The notes beneath the pieces were generated by a model. The model made no database searches and was not told the origin of the DNA. It saw only the letters and a program-made list of their open reading frames with translations. A program made the translations under genes and the position numbers. DNA of 64,000 nt from JAILZP01 sp037444185 (GTDB lineage: Bacteria > Bacillota > Desulfotomaculia > Desulfotomaculales > Desulfocucumaceae), in the NCBI GenBank assembly GCA_037444185.1, contig JBBIMW010000002.1:1-64000 (forward strand). The letters are read 5' to 3'. The first letter of the stretch is position 1, and each line of letters opens with the position of its first letter. Of this stretch, positions 8,128 through 16,606 are shown piece by piece.

Positions 8128-8214
8128 TGGTGCGGCAGAAGGGACTTGAACCCCCACACCCGTACGGGCATAAGAACCTGAATCTTACGCGTCTGCCAAT
8201 TCCGCCACTGCCGC
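8128..8214 (-). tRNA. tRNA-Leu (anticodon CAG)
   Basis: On the minus strand the sequence folds as a class II tRNA with a long variable arm: acceptor GCGGCAG pairs with CTGCCGC, the leucine-type D-arm GGCGGAATTGGCAGACGC is present, the anticodon loop is TTCAGGT (anticodon CAG), and the T-loop is GGTTCAAGTCC. CCA is encoded (8128-8130). A promoter and a terminator flank it closely, so it is transcribed alone. Confidence 0.95.
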
Positions 8215-8252
8215 ATAACTAGTGAGCTTCTGGCGAAACTCACGCAAAAAAA

Positions 8253-8281
8253 ATTATAGCATGCCTTATAATAAAAATCAA
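8253..8281 (-). promoter_or_regulatory. Sigma-70-type promoter of tRNA-Leu
   Basis: On the minus strand, TTGATT (8276-8281) and TATAAT (8253-8258) are separated by exactly 17 bases, about 40 bases upstream of the tRNA 5' end. Confidence 0.75.
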
Positions 8282-8332
8282 CAGCCCCGAAGGAAAAAAC
8301 ACTGGAAATAATACCATGCTTTCAGTAAATAT

Positions 8333-8734
8333 TCATCCCAACAGTTTAATCAGCGCTTTCCGCCTTCTGGGGCCGTCGAATTCACAGAAAAAAACACTCT
8401 GCCACGTCCCCAGAAGGAGCTTGCCGCCGCTTACCGGCACCGACTGGGAGCTGCCCAGCAGTGAGGCCTTGATGTGGGCGTCGGAATTTCCCTCCAGGTG
8501 GCTGTAATCTCCCTTATCCGGGGCCAGCCCGGCCAGCGCCGCCAGCAGGTCCTGCGCCACAGCGGGGTCGGCCCCTTCATTGATGGTCACCGCCGCAGTG
8601 GTGTGCGGCACGAATATGTGGGCCAGCCCCTCCCTGATGCCGGACTCCGCCACCATGTCCGCCACCATGGGAGTGATGTCTATGAGCTGCGCCCTTTTGA
8701 CAGTGCTGATTTCCAGTGTTTTGACGACTGACAT
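8333..8734 (-). CDS. yjbQ: YjbQ / UPF0047 family protein
   Basis: A 133-residue protein with the full UPF0047 signature: HTTAAVTINEGADPAV, then HLEGNSDAHIKASLLGSS, and a C-terminal GTWQSVFFCEFDGPR. Homologues can replace thiamine-phosphate synthase in genetic tests, but the natural role is unsettled. It lies 29 bases downstream of rex on the same strand and may be cotranscribed with it. Confidence 0.92.
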   Translation of the reverse strand: MSVVKTLEISTVKRAQLIDITPMVADMVAESGIREGLAHIFVPHTTAAVTINEGADPAVAQDLLAALAGLAPDKGDYSHLEGNSDAHIKASLLGSSQSVPVSGGKLLLGTWQSVFFCEFDGPRRRKALIKLLG

Positions 8735-8763
8735 TTAAGACCGTCACCCCCGGCCGCAGGTAT

Positions 8764-9408
8764 TTAAACATTCTGGGCCGACTTGAAGCCCAGGTTGAAG
8801 GTCAGTATCTCCAGTTTCACCGACAGGTCCACATTTCTCACCTCGATGACATCGGGCAGGTTGAGGGGCAGAGGGGCAAAATTCAAAATGGCCTCTATTC
8901 CGTTCTTTATCATGAAATCCGCCACATCCTGGGCCGCCCTGGTGGGCGTGGCCAAAATGCCTATCCTGACGCCGTGCTCCTTTATCACACCGGGCATTTT
9001 TTCCAGGGGGAGGACTTCAAGTTCATTGATTTTTTTACCTATCTTGGTGAGATCGTTGTCGAACACGGCCACAATTTTGAATCCTCTTTCATTGAATCCC
9101 CTGTATGTGCAGAGGGCGTACCCGAGGTTGCCCGCCCCCACCAGGACAAGATTCCAGTGCCGGTCCAGCCCCAGGATCTTCAATGTGTACCTCATCAGGT
9201 CCTTTACGTTGTATCCCACTCCCCTGGTGCCGAATTCGCCGAAATAGGCCAGGTCTTTTCTCACCTGGGCCGGTGATACTCCGACACCGTCCGCTATTTC
9301 GCCCGATGAAACCGACACCACGCCGTTTTTATCAAGTTTTTCCAAAAAACGGGAGTATATTGATAGCCGGGTTACCGTGGCCTCAGGGACTCTCAGGGTC
9401 TTCAACAA
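8764..9408 (-). CDS. rex: Redox-sensing transcriptional repressor Rex
   Basis: Rex represses fermentation, hydrogenase and respiration genes and leaves DNA when NADH binds. The 214 residues contain the N-terminal winged helix (VSSGEIADGVGVSPAQVRKD, then FGEFGTRGVGY), the Rossmann motif GAGNLGYAL near residue 92 and the conserved C-terminal domain. A Rex-like operator lies about 55 bases upstream (9464-9481), which suggests autoregulation. Confidence 0.96.
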   Translation of the reverse strand: MLKTLRVPEATVTRLSIYSRFLEKLDKNGVVSVSSGEIADGVGVSPAQVRKDLAYFGEFGTRGVGYNVKDLMRYTLKILGLDRHWNLVLVGAGNLGYALCTYRGFNERGFKIVAVFDNDLTKIGKKINELEVLPLEKMPGVIKEHGVRIGILATPTRAAQDVADFMIKNGIEAILNFAPLPLNLPDVIEVRNVDLSVKLEILTFNLGFKSAQNV

Positions 9409-9463
9409 TTCCCGCCTCCTTCTATATAACAGAGGTGACTCCTATAGTTCCATAATTCACATA

Positions 9464-9481
9464 TTGTTAATTTTATCTCAA
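9464..9481. promoter_or_regulatory. Possible Rex operator upstream of rex
   Basis: The 18 bases TTGTTAATTTTATCTCAA match the palindromic Rex consensus TTGTTAA-N4-TTAACAA at 11 of 14 fixed positions; one half-site is perfect. The position suits autoregulation. One half is poor, so this is a candidate only. Confidence 0.45.
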
Positions 9482-9635
9482 CCCTTAATATCCTGTCAAA
9501 TTTCATTTGTACGCCGGACCGGTGTTTTTTTCAATCAGTCCGTCAAAACCGCCTCCACTATTAATGGTATAACACCTTTGCCGCAACAGGTAAACACAAA
9601 TCCTCCAACTGCCGAAAAATCATTCCCAGATGTAT

Positions 9636-10715
9636 TCATTTGTTTTTCAGCCGGCCCGCCATTTTTTTCACATGAGCCGCCAGGGCCGTACCCATCCGCG
9701 CCACGTCCAGATTGGTGTTGTATATCAGCTGCTTTAGCCCCGGAAAGCCCAGATAGCCCATCAGCCGGTCGTATCCGTCGTTGCCCACCTTATTGAAGAG
9801 ATTTCGCAGCACCAGGGAATGTTTCATGTCTTCCTTGAGCTGAAACAGCAGGTCCTCGTATTTTCTCCCGGTGGCTATGGCCCTGGCGGCCAGAACCCCG
9901 CTTTTCATGCACGACAGGGCTCCGAATCCCAGGAATGGTTCCATGAAGCCACCGGCAACGCCGGCGAACAAAACATTTCCCACCTGGTGGGGATAAACAA
10001 ACCCGGCGTTGTGCTCCACCACTATTTCGTTGATGGGGTGGTAAGGGTGGCCCTCCATTTCCCAAAATCTCCGCCACCTCCTCCGGGCCTCCTCCGCCGT
10101 GCTTCCGGGCGCCACCAGGCCCAGGAAGGCCCTTTTATTTTCCATGGGGGCGAGATAGGCGTAGGCGGTCATGGTATACCTCGTGTCCACCCACATCAGC
10201 ATCCGGTCCGTTCTGAATTTTCCAATCACCGTCCCGCCAATAAGTTTGGCCGGATAGACCGGGGACCAGATCCCTGATTTGCGGCTGAAGTCATAATTGC
10301 CGTTGGCCGCCACCACATAATCGAAGCAGCGGGATAAGGACCGGCAGTCCGCCTTTGTGTTGGTGACAATCCGGGATTTGATTTTCCGGTGCAGCTGGCT
10401 CTCAATTGACACCGGATCATGTCCCCGCAAAATGAAATATCCCAGGTTGCCCCTGACGGCCACCCTTTTCCCGGGGGATTTCATGATGATCTCCGATACT
10501 TTTCCTATGGGCTGTATACGCAGGTTGAATTCTTTCGCCAGCTGTCCCAGGGGGTCATGGGGCCTGGAAAACAGCTCCAGCACCGCGCTGCAGTGGTCGA
10601 ACAGCTCTCCGGGCCTGTGCCTTTGCTCGAAAACGGCCGGCATAATGCCGTGCCTCTCCAGTTCGTGGGCGCAGGCCAGCCCAGACAACCCCGCCCCGAT
10701 TACGGCGACTTTCAA
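9636..10715 (-). CDS. FAD-dependent oxidoreductase, geranylgeranyl reductase-like
   Basis: A 359-residue flavoprotein with an N-terminal GAGLSGLACAHEL dinucleotide motif and a C-terminal FAGVAGGFMEPFLGFGAL block typical of the geranylgeranyl reductase/halogenase-like flavoproteins. The substrate cannot be told from sequence; reduction of an isoprenoid lipid is one possibility. TTG start eight bases after GGGAGGG. The gene appears monocistronic, in the opposite direction to the small genes to its right. Confidence 0.7.
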   Translation of the reverse strand: MKVAVIGAGLSGLACAHELERHGIMPAVFEQRHRPGELFDHCSAVLELFSRPHDPLGQLAKEFNLRIQPIGKVSEIIMKSPGKRVAVRGNLGYFILRGHDPVSIESQLHRKIKSRIVTNTKADCRSLSRCFDYVVAANGNYDFSRKSGIWSPVYPAKLIGGTVIGKFRTDRMLMWVDTRYTMTAYAYLAPMENKRAFLGLVAPGSTAEEARRRWRRFWEMEGHPYHPINEIVVEHNAGFVYPHQVGNVLFAGVAGGFMEPFLGFGALSCMKSGVLAARAIATGRKYEDLLFQLKEDMKHSLVLRNLFNKVGNDGYDRLMGYLGFPGLKQLIYNTNLDVARMGTALAAHVKKMAGRLKNK

Positions 10716-10864
10716 TTTTTTCCCTCCCGGATGCTGTTGAAAGAGTCCATTGCCGGTATATATGTCCGCAGGGGTGAGAAACTATATCCGGGTTTTGTAT
10801 TATGCCCTGAAAATAGCTTGTACTGTCAGGGGTCGTAACGAATTTTTCAAGGCGGGTGCCGCAT

Positions 10865-11071
10865 ATGTCTTCTCTAAACGACAAACAGCTGACCGCGTAC
10901 GCCTTCAATGAGGCCACGGCCCGGGAGAAACACCTGGCTTTGAAGCTGGAGGCAATCGGGCGGTCCACCCGGAACGTCGGGCTGCGAAAGCTTTGTATCG
11001 CTATTATGGCCGCGAGCCGGAGCCGGCTCACCATTTTACGCAGGGAAATGGAAAATCTAAACATCAATTGA
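10865..11071 (+). CDS. Short helical protein, first of an overlapping pair
   Basis: Sixty-eight residues, predicted largely as two long amphipathic helices (AYAFNEATAREKHLALKLEA and the stretch around LRREMENL). I do not recognise the family. ATG start at 10865, ten bases after AAGGCGG; a GTG at 10856 is possible. The next small gene starts three bases after this stop, which suggests translational coupling. Length and spacing would suit half of a four-helix bundle of the ferritin-like kind. Confidence 0.55.
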   Translation: MSSLNDKQLTAYAFNEATAREKHLALKLEAIGRSTRNVGLRKLCIAIMAASRSRLTILRREMENLNIN

Positions 11072-11073
11072 GG

Positions 11074-11316
11074 GTGACGGAGCTGAAAACCATTGACATA
11101 CTCTACGAACTGTTGCGAGATAAAATGGACAGCCAGATTTTTTATAATGAAATGGCGGTGCGTATGGTAAACCCCCTGTGCCGGGATCTCTTCAAAACCT
11201 TCCGGGATGAGGACGAGAAAGACATACACAGCATCCGGGAAATGTTCCTGGCCGAAGAGTCTCGCCCAATGGCGATGAAGACATTCATCCCCGCCGGGAA
11301 ACCCGGTAAATGGTAA
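11074..11316 (+). CDS. Short ferritin-like helical protein, second of the pair
   Basis: Eighty residues from a GTG start at 11074 that follows the upstream stop by two bases. The sequence ILYELLRDKMDSQIFYNEMA and then FKTFRDEDEKDIHSIREMF has the Glu/Asp/His spacing seen in rubrerythrin-like helices, but a complete di-iron set (ExxH twice) is not present. Together with the preceding protein it could form one four-helix bundle. The function is not known. Confidence 0.55.
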   Translation: MTELKTIDILYELLRDKMDSQIFYNEMAVRMVNPLCRDLFKTFRDEDEKDIHSIREMFLAEESRPMAMKTFIPAGKPGKW

Positions 11317-11330
11317 AGTCCCGGAAGAAT

Positions 11331-11426
11331 TTACTTTCCCCGCCGGTCCTGGTATCCGAGCCAAAGCCCAAAGGCCGCGCTGACCAGGGTCAGCATGGCG
11401 GTAAATTCCCAAAGCCCCGTTTTCAT
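11331..11426 (-). CDS. 31-residue single-span membrane protein
   Basis: Open frame on the minus strand from ATG at 11424-11426 to TAA at 11331-11333, with AAGGGTG seven bases before the start. The peptide begins MKTGLWEFTAMLTLVSAAFG and ends in a basic tail (YQDRRGK), giving one transmembrane helix. It lies 18 bases downstream of the membrane protein gene at 11445-11975 and could be its small partner. Such short frames need expression evidence. Confidence 0.45.
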   Translation of the reverse strand: MKTGLWEFTAMLTLVSAAFGLWLGYQDRRGK

Positions 11427-11444
11427 ACCGAATCACCCTTTTGT

Positions 11445-11975
11445 TCATGCCGGTCCCTTCATTCCAGCCGCCCCTCCACCCTGGCCGCCCCTTCCGTACA
11501 CAACTGTTTTCCCGATATAGCTCAGGGCCGTGAAAGCCAGCAGGTCCACCCCCAGGCTGGCCGTATAGTGCCAGTGATGGTAATGGGCGCCGCCGGCCCG
11601 GACGATCAGTGTCTCCACCGCCAGATAGGCCAGCGAAAAGGCTGCCACATTGGCCGCCTGCAGCCTGCGGTCAAGGCTGAGATACTGAAAAAAAAGCACT
11701 CCCATGGTGAAAAGCGGGCCGGTGACGTAGAATATGGAAGCCACCAGGGGACCGAATGTATCGTCCTGGAAACTGTACAGTTTCAGCCGGTGGCCGGTCC
11801 AGTCCACCGCAGTTCCCAGCCCGGCGGCGATTATTCCCCCGTAAACCGTGTATCTGAACTTTGTCTTGTCGAAAAAAATCAAAAACAATATCCAGCTGTA
11901 TACGAAAACGATGATCCAGGGCATTGATTCAGCGGCGCCTCCATTGAAACCGGCCTGTTTTGGTTCATTCCGCAT
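11445..11975 (-). CDS. CBO0543-type integral membrane protein
   Basis: Hydrophobic protein of up to 176 residues with about five membrane helices and the motif GGAHYHHWHYTAS, close to the HYHHGW motif of CBO0543-type proteins. It is a paralogue of the protein at 7572-8027 with low identity. The start may be the first ATG (11973-11975) or the later MPWIIV. The upstream region on the minus strand (TAGAATAAGAAATGCGG) resembles the core of the dispersed repeat, so the translation start may derive from it. Confidence 0.65.
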   Translation of the reverse strand: MRNEPKQAGFNGGAAESMPWIIVFVYSWILFLIFFDKTKFRYTVYGGIIAAGLGTAVDWTGHRLKLYSFQDDTFGPLVASIFYVTGPLFTMGVLFFQYLSLDRRLQAANVAAFSLAYLAVETLIVRAGGAHYHHWHYTASLGVDLLAFTALSYIGKTVVYGRGGQGGGAAGMKGPA

Positions 11976-12070
11976 TTCTTATTCTACCCCGCCATTGTTT
12001 TCAAAACACCCGCTCCTTTGATAGTTTTCAAAGGGCATGTGCTTTTACATATTTTTTACCCTGCTGGCAA

Positions 12071-12239
12071 AAATAAAGAAGCCGCCCTGGCGGGCGGCTG
12101 AAATTCAGAATCCAAAGGCCAGAATTCAGAATTCAATGCATTAACGGTAAAAAAGAGTGGCGGCGCCATCGGAAGATGAAAATACGCCCATCACCTTCCG
12201 GATTCCGACAGAATAAGGAATGCAGTATAAGCTATTTAT
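12071..12239 (+). repeat. Dispersed intergenic repeat, long copy
   Basis: Starts with the hairpin (12080-12087 with 12092-12099, loop TGGC), continues CAGAATCC, CAGAATTCAATGCATT, and ends GATTCCGACAGAATAAGGAA followed by TGCAGTATAAGCTATTTA. It fills most of the space between the CBO0543-type gene and gerA. Confidence 0.75.
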
Positions 12240-12256
12240 AGGGCAGGAGATCGCAT

Positions 12257-14032
12257 TTGAAAAATATATTGACGGATTTATTAAATATAATCACATACCG
12301 GGGGGATCAGGACCGGGAAGGGTTCATTCTCGGGGAAAACCGGTTCGACGGCCGGGCCGCCCGAAGTTTTCCGGGGGGGGCCGCCGGCGGGGCCGAAGGT
12401 GGCGGTCCGGAAAAGAAAGGCGGCGGTGAAAAACCCCGCCGGCGTTACCCCCGGAAAATAAAGAATGCCGGCGCCGTCCAGGAAGCGGAAGCGGAAAAGG
12501 GCGACGGAAGTATTTCTTCGCGGCTGGATCAGAACCGTGAAAGAATAGAGCGGATATACGGCATACCGGTCAACAGGGACATTGTCCTCCGGGACTTCAC
12601 CCTGGGGGCCGATCCGCCTTTAAAAGCCTTTCTGGTATTTATCGACGGACTGGCGGACCGGTCCACCATCAATTTACTGCTGCAGAACCTAATGGTATTT
12701 GCGAGGGCCTTCGGCTCCGGGGACCATTATCCGGCATCCGCCATTGCCAGAGATCTCCTGCCCGGGAGTCAGATCAAAAACACAGAGTCCTTTGAAACAG
12801 TGACCGAAGCTGTAAATTACGGCGACACCGTCTTTTTTTTCGAAGGGTCAACCTCGGCCCTGGTGGTGGAGACCAAGGGATGGGAGCGGAGGGGGGTAAA
12901 CCGGCCGGACATAGAGCAGACCATCACCGGTCCCCAGGAGGCCTTTGTGGAGAACCTGCGGGCCAACACCGCCCTGATCCGGAAAATAGTGAGAAACGAG
13001 AGTCTTTACACCGAATTTTTCAAGGTGGGCGCCAGGTTTCGGTCCGATGTGGCTTTGATGTACATTAAAGATCTGGCCAATCCCGAACTGGTGGCCGAGG
13101 TGAAGCGCCGCATTTCCGGCATAAATCTGGACTTTGTCACCGACGCCGGGATGCTGGAGCAGTTCATCGAGGACAGCCCGTACAATCTTAATCCCCAGAC
13201 TTTGGCCACCGAAAGGCCGGACCGGGTGGCGGCGGCCCTGGCCGAGGGCAGGGTGGCGGTGATTTTGAGCGGTAGTCCCTTCGCCCTGGTGGTGCCCGTC
13301 ACCATGTACACCCAGCTGCACACCGGGGAGGAAACATACCTGCGCTGGCAGTACGGTACATTCCTCAGGTATGTGAGGAGCCTCTCCTTCTATCTGGCCC
13401 TGCTGCTGCCCGGTTCTTACATGGCCATGGTGCTATACCATCAGGAAATGGTTCCCACCGAGCTGTTGCTGGCCATCGCCGGCAATCGTGAGCGGGTCCC
13501 CTTTCCAACGGTGGTGGAGATGCTGCTGATGGAGTTTTCCTTCGAGCTGGTCCGGGAGGCCGGGCTGCGCATACCGGGCATCATCGGGTCCACCATCGGC
13601 ATCGTGGGGGCGCTGATACTGGGGCAGGCGGCGGTGCAGGCCAATATTGTCAGCCCCATACTGGTGATACTGGTGGCCGTCACCGGCCTGGCCTCCTTTT
13701 CCATACCCAGCTACTCTTTAGCCTTCGCCGTGCGAATACACCGCTTTTTATACATATTGCTGGGGACAGTACTTGGTTTTTACGGCATCGCCATGGGACT
13801 TTTCGTGCAGATACTGCTGACCGCCAACCTGAAGTCTTTCGGAGTGCCCTATCTGTCCCCTTCGGGCCCCCGGACCCATCCCGGCCGTGACGTTGTTTAC
13901 AGGCTGCCAATATTTCTTCAAAAGCGCAGGCCGGATTATTTAAATCCCTTGGATGAATTCAGGCTTCCGGAGGAGTCCAGGGCCTGGGTGAAGGGGGGGA
14001 GCGGGGGTGCGGGAGGACACGGCGGCCAGTGA
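12257..14032 (+). CDS. gerA: Spore germination receptor subunit A (GerA/GerKA family)
   Basis: The A subunit of a nutrient germinant receptor in the inner spore membrane (591 residues). After a basic, glycine-rich N-terminal extension (about residues 25-75) come the soluble domain with ALVVETKGWERRGV and PDIEQTITGPQEAFVENLR, then four to five membrane helices, and a cytoplasmic tail with YRLPIFLQKRRPDYLNPLD. TTG start nine bases after AGGAG. First gene of a four-gene operon; gerB overlaps its end by 26 bases. Receptors of this kind respond to amino acids or sugars; the ligand cannot be read from sequence. Confidence 0.95.
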   Translation: MKNILTDLLNIITYRGDQDREGFILGENRFDGRAARSFPGGAAGGAEGGGPEKKGGGEKPRRRYPRKIKNAGAVQEAEAEKGDGSISSRLDQNRERIERIYGIPVNRDIVLRDFTLGADPPLKAFLVFIDGLADRSTINLLLQNLMVFARAFGSGDHYPASAIARDLLPGSQIKNTESFETVTEAVNYGDTVFFFEGSTSALVVETKGWERRGVNRPDIEQTITGPQEAFVENLRANTALIRKIVRNESLYTEFFKVGARFRSDVALMYIKDLANPELVAEVKRRISGINLDFVTDAGMLEQFIEDSPYNLNPQTLATERPDRVAAALAEGRVAVILSGSPFALVVPVTMYTQLHTGEETYLRWQYGTFLRYVRSLSFYLALLLPGSYMAMVLYHQEMVPTELLLAIAGNRERVPFPTVVEMLLMEFSFELVREAGLRIPGIIGSTIGIVGALILGQAAVQANIVSPILVILVAVTGLASFSIPSYSLAFAVRIHRFLYILLGTVLGFYGIAMGLFVQILLTANLKSFGVPYLSPSGPRTHPGRDVVYRLPIFLQKRRPDYLNPLDEFRLPEESRAWVKGGSGGAGGHGGQ

Positions 14033-15104
14033 ATTCGGCATGGCCGAGGGGGTGGTGCTCCTTACCATGTCTTTAATAGCCAGGATTTTTCTTACCTTTC
14101 CCAGGTCCCTGGTGGAAGAGGCCGGCACCGCCTCCTGGATTTCCTCCCTGCTGGGGCTGGGGCTAGCACTGGTGCAGGTCCGTATTATATATCTGCTGCT
14201 GAAACCCCATCCGGAGAAAAACATTGTTGACATCACCGGGGCTGTCCTGGGTAAAATCGCCGGCACCATGGCCAATATCATCTACGCGGCATTTTTTGTC
14301 GCCGTGGGCGCCCTTTTCACCAGGAACTTCAGCGAAGCCCTTTTGTTGTCAGCCCTGCCCCGCACCCCCATCAGCGTGGTCAGCATAGGTTACATAGCCG
14401 TGGCCCTTTTGGGGGCCTGGGTGGGGTTGGAGGCCATGGCCAGGTCCGCCAGGGTGACCTATCCCTTCGTGGTGGCGGGAATGGCCGTGCTCCTGCTGAG
14501 TCTCATTCCCCAGTGGGATTTCACCCAGCTGTTTCCACTGTTGGGCAAGGGCCCCGCCGGAGTGATGACGGCCGGGCTGGAGGCCGGAGGGATCATTGAG
14601 ATACTGCTGGCCGGGGTGCTGGTGAAGTCCTTTCACGGCGCCGGAAACTTCGGCAAAATCACCGCCAGGGCCATGGCCATGGGATTCGCCTGGCTGATTC
14701 TGCTGGAGCTGGTTTTGGTGCTGACCCTGGGCCACATCGCCGGGCAGGAAAGCACCCTGCCCTTTTATCAGCTGAGCCGCCTCATTTATCTCGGGCGCTA
14801 CTTCCAAAGAATAGAGTCCATATTTATAATTATCTGGGGTTACGTAGGCATGGTCAAGGTGGCCCTCACCCTTTATTGCGCCGCCGTCACCCTGGCCTGG
14901 ACCTTTAAGCTGCCGGATCACCGCCCGCTGGTCTGGCCCCTGGCCCTGGTTGTTTTCGTGGTCAGCCTTCTCCCCCTTGATCTGCCCGCCACGGTAAGGT
15001 TCGAGGCGGAGTACCTGAGGCTGGTGATCTGGTTTCCCGGGGTTTTGATCCCGGTGCTGGCGCTGGCCGTGGACAGGGTGAAAAAGAAGGGGGGAGCGGA
15101 GTGA
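14007..15104 (+). CDS. gerB: Spore germination receptor subunit B (GerB, APC-type permease)
   Basis: A 365-residue protein with about ten membrane helices, the B subunit of a Ger receptor, related to amino acid permeases and thought to form the germinant pocket. GTG start at 14007 preceded by GGGGGAG, inside the end of gerA. Its stop overlaps the gerC start by four bases. Confidence 0.95.
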   Translation: MREDTAASEFGMAEGVVLLTMSLIARIFLTFPRSLVEEAGTASWISSLLGLGLALVQVRIIYLLLKPHPEKNIVDITGAVLGKIAGTMANIIYAAFFVAVGALFTRNFSEALLLSALPRTPISVVSIGYIAVALLGAWVGLEAMARSARVTYPFVVAGMAVLLLSLIPQWDFTQLFPLLGKGPAGVMTAGLEAGGIIEILLAGVLVKSFHGAGNFGKITARAMAMGFAWLILLELVLVLTLGHIAGQESTLPFYQLSRLIYLGRYFQRIESIFIIIWGYVGMVKVALTLYCAAVTLAWTFKLPDHRPLVWPLALVVFVVSLLPLDLPATVRFEAEYLRLVIWFPGVLIPVLALAVDRVKKKGGAE

Positions 15105-16330
15105 GGGCGGCCAGAATACTTGCCGTCATCCTCGCCGCCACGGCCCTGTGCGGCTGCTGGGGCGGCCGGGAAACCGACGAGATCGCCTATGTCATGTCCA
15201 TGGGATTCGACAAGGGCCCCGGGGATAATATAACGGTCACCTTCCAGATCGCCAACCCCCGGGCCATCGCCGGCCAGACCCAGGGAGGCGGGGCCGGAGG
15301 CAAGCCTCTGATCAACATAAGCACCATCGCCCCGCTCCCCATAGGGGCCTTCAACCTGGTCAACACCGAGCGCAGCCGGGAAATATCCCTTCTTCACACC
15401 ACGGCCTATATTTTCTCAGAAGATTTGGCCCGGGAGGGTTTGCACCACTATATAGCCCCTTTAAACCGCTACCGGGAGACCAGGGGCAGCGCCTTCGTCT
15501 TTGTCTGCCGGGGAAGGGCCAGGGAATTTATGGAAGAGAACATTCCGGAGCTGGAGATCAGCCCTTCCAAGTTGTACGAGCTGGTCAGCCAGGTCAACAG
15601 GTTGCACGGCCTGGCGCCGGTGACGCAGTTCCGGGAGTTTTACCAGTGTATCAAGTCCCCGGCCAAAGAGCCCGTGGCCCCTCTGGTGGACATCAATGAA
15701 AGGGCCCTGGCCACCCCCAGGCCACCCCGGCCGGGGAAACTGGGGGATCACCTGGCGGGGGACCTCCCCTCCACCAGGGGAGAAACCCAGTATTTGGGCA
15801 CCGCTGTTTTTAAAGGGGATAAAATGGTGGGGGTCCTCACCGGGGACGAGACCAGATACCTCAATATGATCACCGGTGACATGGAGCAGAGCTTTTTAAT
15901 CATCCCGGATCCCGAAAAGCCCGGCCAACCGCTGGGACTTTCCCTGAGACAGGCCCGCAGGCCGGTGATAAAGGTCCGCCTGGATTCCCGCCGTCCGGTG
16001 ATAGAAGCGCATATATACCAGGAGCCTGAAATTGTGGGAATTGCCACCAATATCAATTATGAGTCCACCGGACTGAAGCCGCTGCTGGAAAAGCACCTGG
16101 CGGATATTATAGAGAGGCGCTGCCGGGAGGTGGTGGCCCGGGCCCAGAATGAATTCAGGTCGGACATATTCGGTTTTGGCAGGTACGCCAGGATGAAGTT
16201 CCTCACCCTTAAGGAGTGGGAAAAATACCGCTGGGAAGAGGCCTTTCCCACAGCCGGCGTGGAGATCGTCGTCCATGTCAAGATCAGGCGCACGGGATTG
16301 ATGCTGAAGACCATGCCGGTACATTTTTGA
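15101..16330 (+). CDS. gerC: Spore germination receptor subunit C (Ger(x)C lipoprotein)
   Basis: A 409-residue lipoprotein. The signal peptide ends in LCGC with the lipidated Cys at position 19, followed by WGGRETDEIAYV, the usual GerC start. The Ger(x)C domains fill the rest, ending in VEIVVHVKIRRTGLM. GTG start overlapping the gerB stop (GTGA). It anchors the receptor to the outer face of the inner spore membrane. Confidence 0.95.
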   Translation: MRAARILAVILAATALCGCWGGRETDEIAYVMSMGFDKGPGDNITVTFQIANPRAIAGQTQGGGAGGKPLINISTIAPLPIGAFNLVNTERSREISLLHTTAYIFSEDLAREGLHHYIAPLNRYRETRGSAFVFVCRGRAREFMEENIPELEISPSKLYELVSQVNRLHGLAPVTQFREFYQCIKSPAKEPVAPLVDINERALATPRPPRPGKLGDHLAGDLPSTRGETQYLGTAVFKGDKMVGVLTGDETRYLNMITGDMEQSFLIIPDPEKPGQPLGLSLRQARRPVIKVRLDSRRPVIEAHIYQEPEIVGIATNINYESTGLKPLLEKHLADIIERRCREVVARAQNEFRSDIFGFGRYARMKFLTLKEWEKYRWEEAFPTAGVEIVVHVKIRRTGLMLKTMPVHF

Positions 16331-16347
16331 CAATGCGGAGGCCGTCC

Positions 16348-16518
16348 ATGAAGTGGGTTTTAGTGGTGATACCACTTTTGGTGTGCTATTACACATTTAC
16401 TTACGGACTGTGGGCCTGGAGGGGCGGCAACCGCTTTGGCGGGGCCGGGGTGTTTTTTCTGGCCGCTTTCACCCTGGCCCTGTCGTTATATGCCATATTC
16501 ATCAGAACGGGGTTCTAG
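16348..16518 (+). CDS. Two-helix small membrane protein, fourth gene of the ger operon
   Basis: Fifty-six residues from the ATG at 16348, which has GGAGG six bases upstream; an ATG five codons earlier is possible. It contains two hydrophobic segments around a short basic turn (WRGGNRFGG). Some Bacillus ger operons carry a comparable D gene, a two-helix protein of about 75 residues that modulates germination. The gap after gerC is only 17 bases. The role as a receptor D subunit is inferred from position and shape. Confidence 0.6.
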   Translation: MKWVLVVIPLLVCYYTFTYGLWAWRGGNRFGGAGVFFLAAFTLALSLYAIFIRTGF

Positions 16519-16606
16519 GAGACTGTTGAAAAAGCATATTTACCGCGCAGGGCCTCCGGATATATCCGGCTGTCCTGCCTAATGAACGACTAAGAAGAGT
16601 TTGTAC

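Noticed and set aside
10555..11448. A 297-codon minus-strand frame covering the two small helical genes and the start of the FAD gene
   Set aside because: It overlaps the FAD oxidoreductase start out of frame, has no domain, and its composition is unlike a real protein.
16519..16606. GAGACTGTTGAAAAAG and a 14-base palindrome near the end of the ger operon considered as an insertion-sequence end
   Set aside because: The motif is short, no transposase or second end is present, and there is no target duplication.
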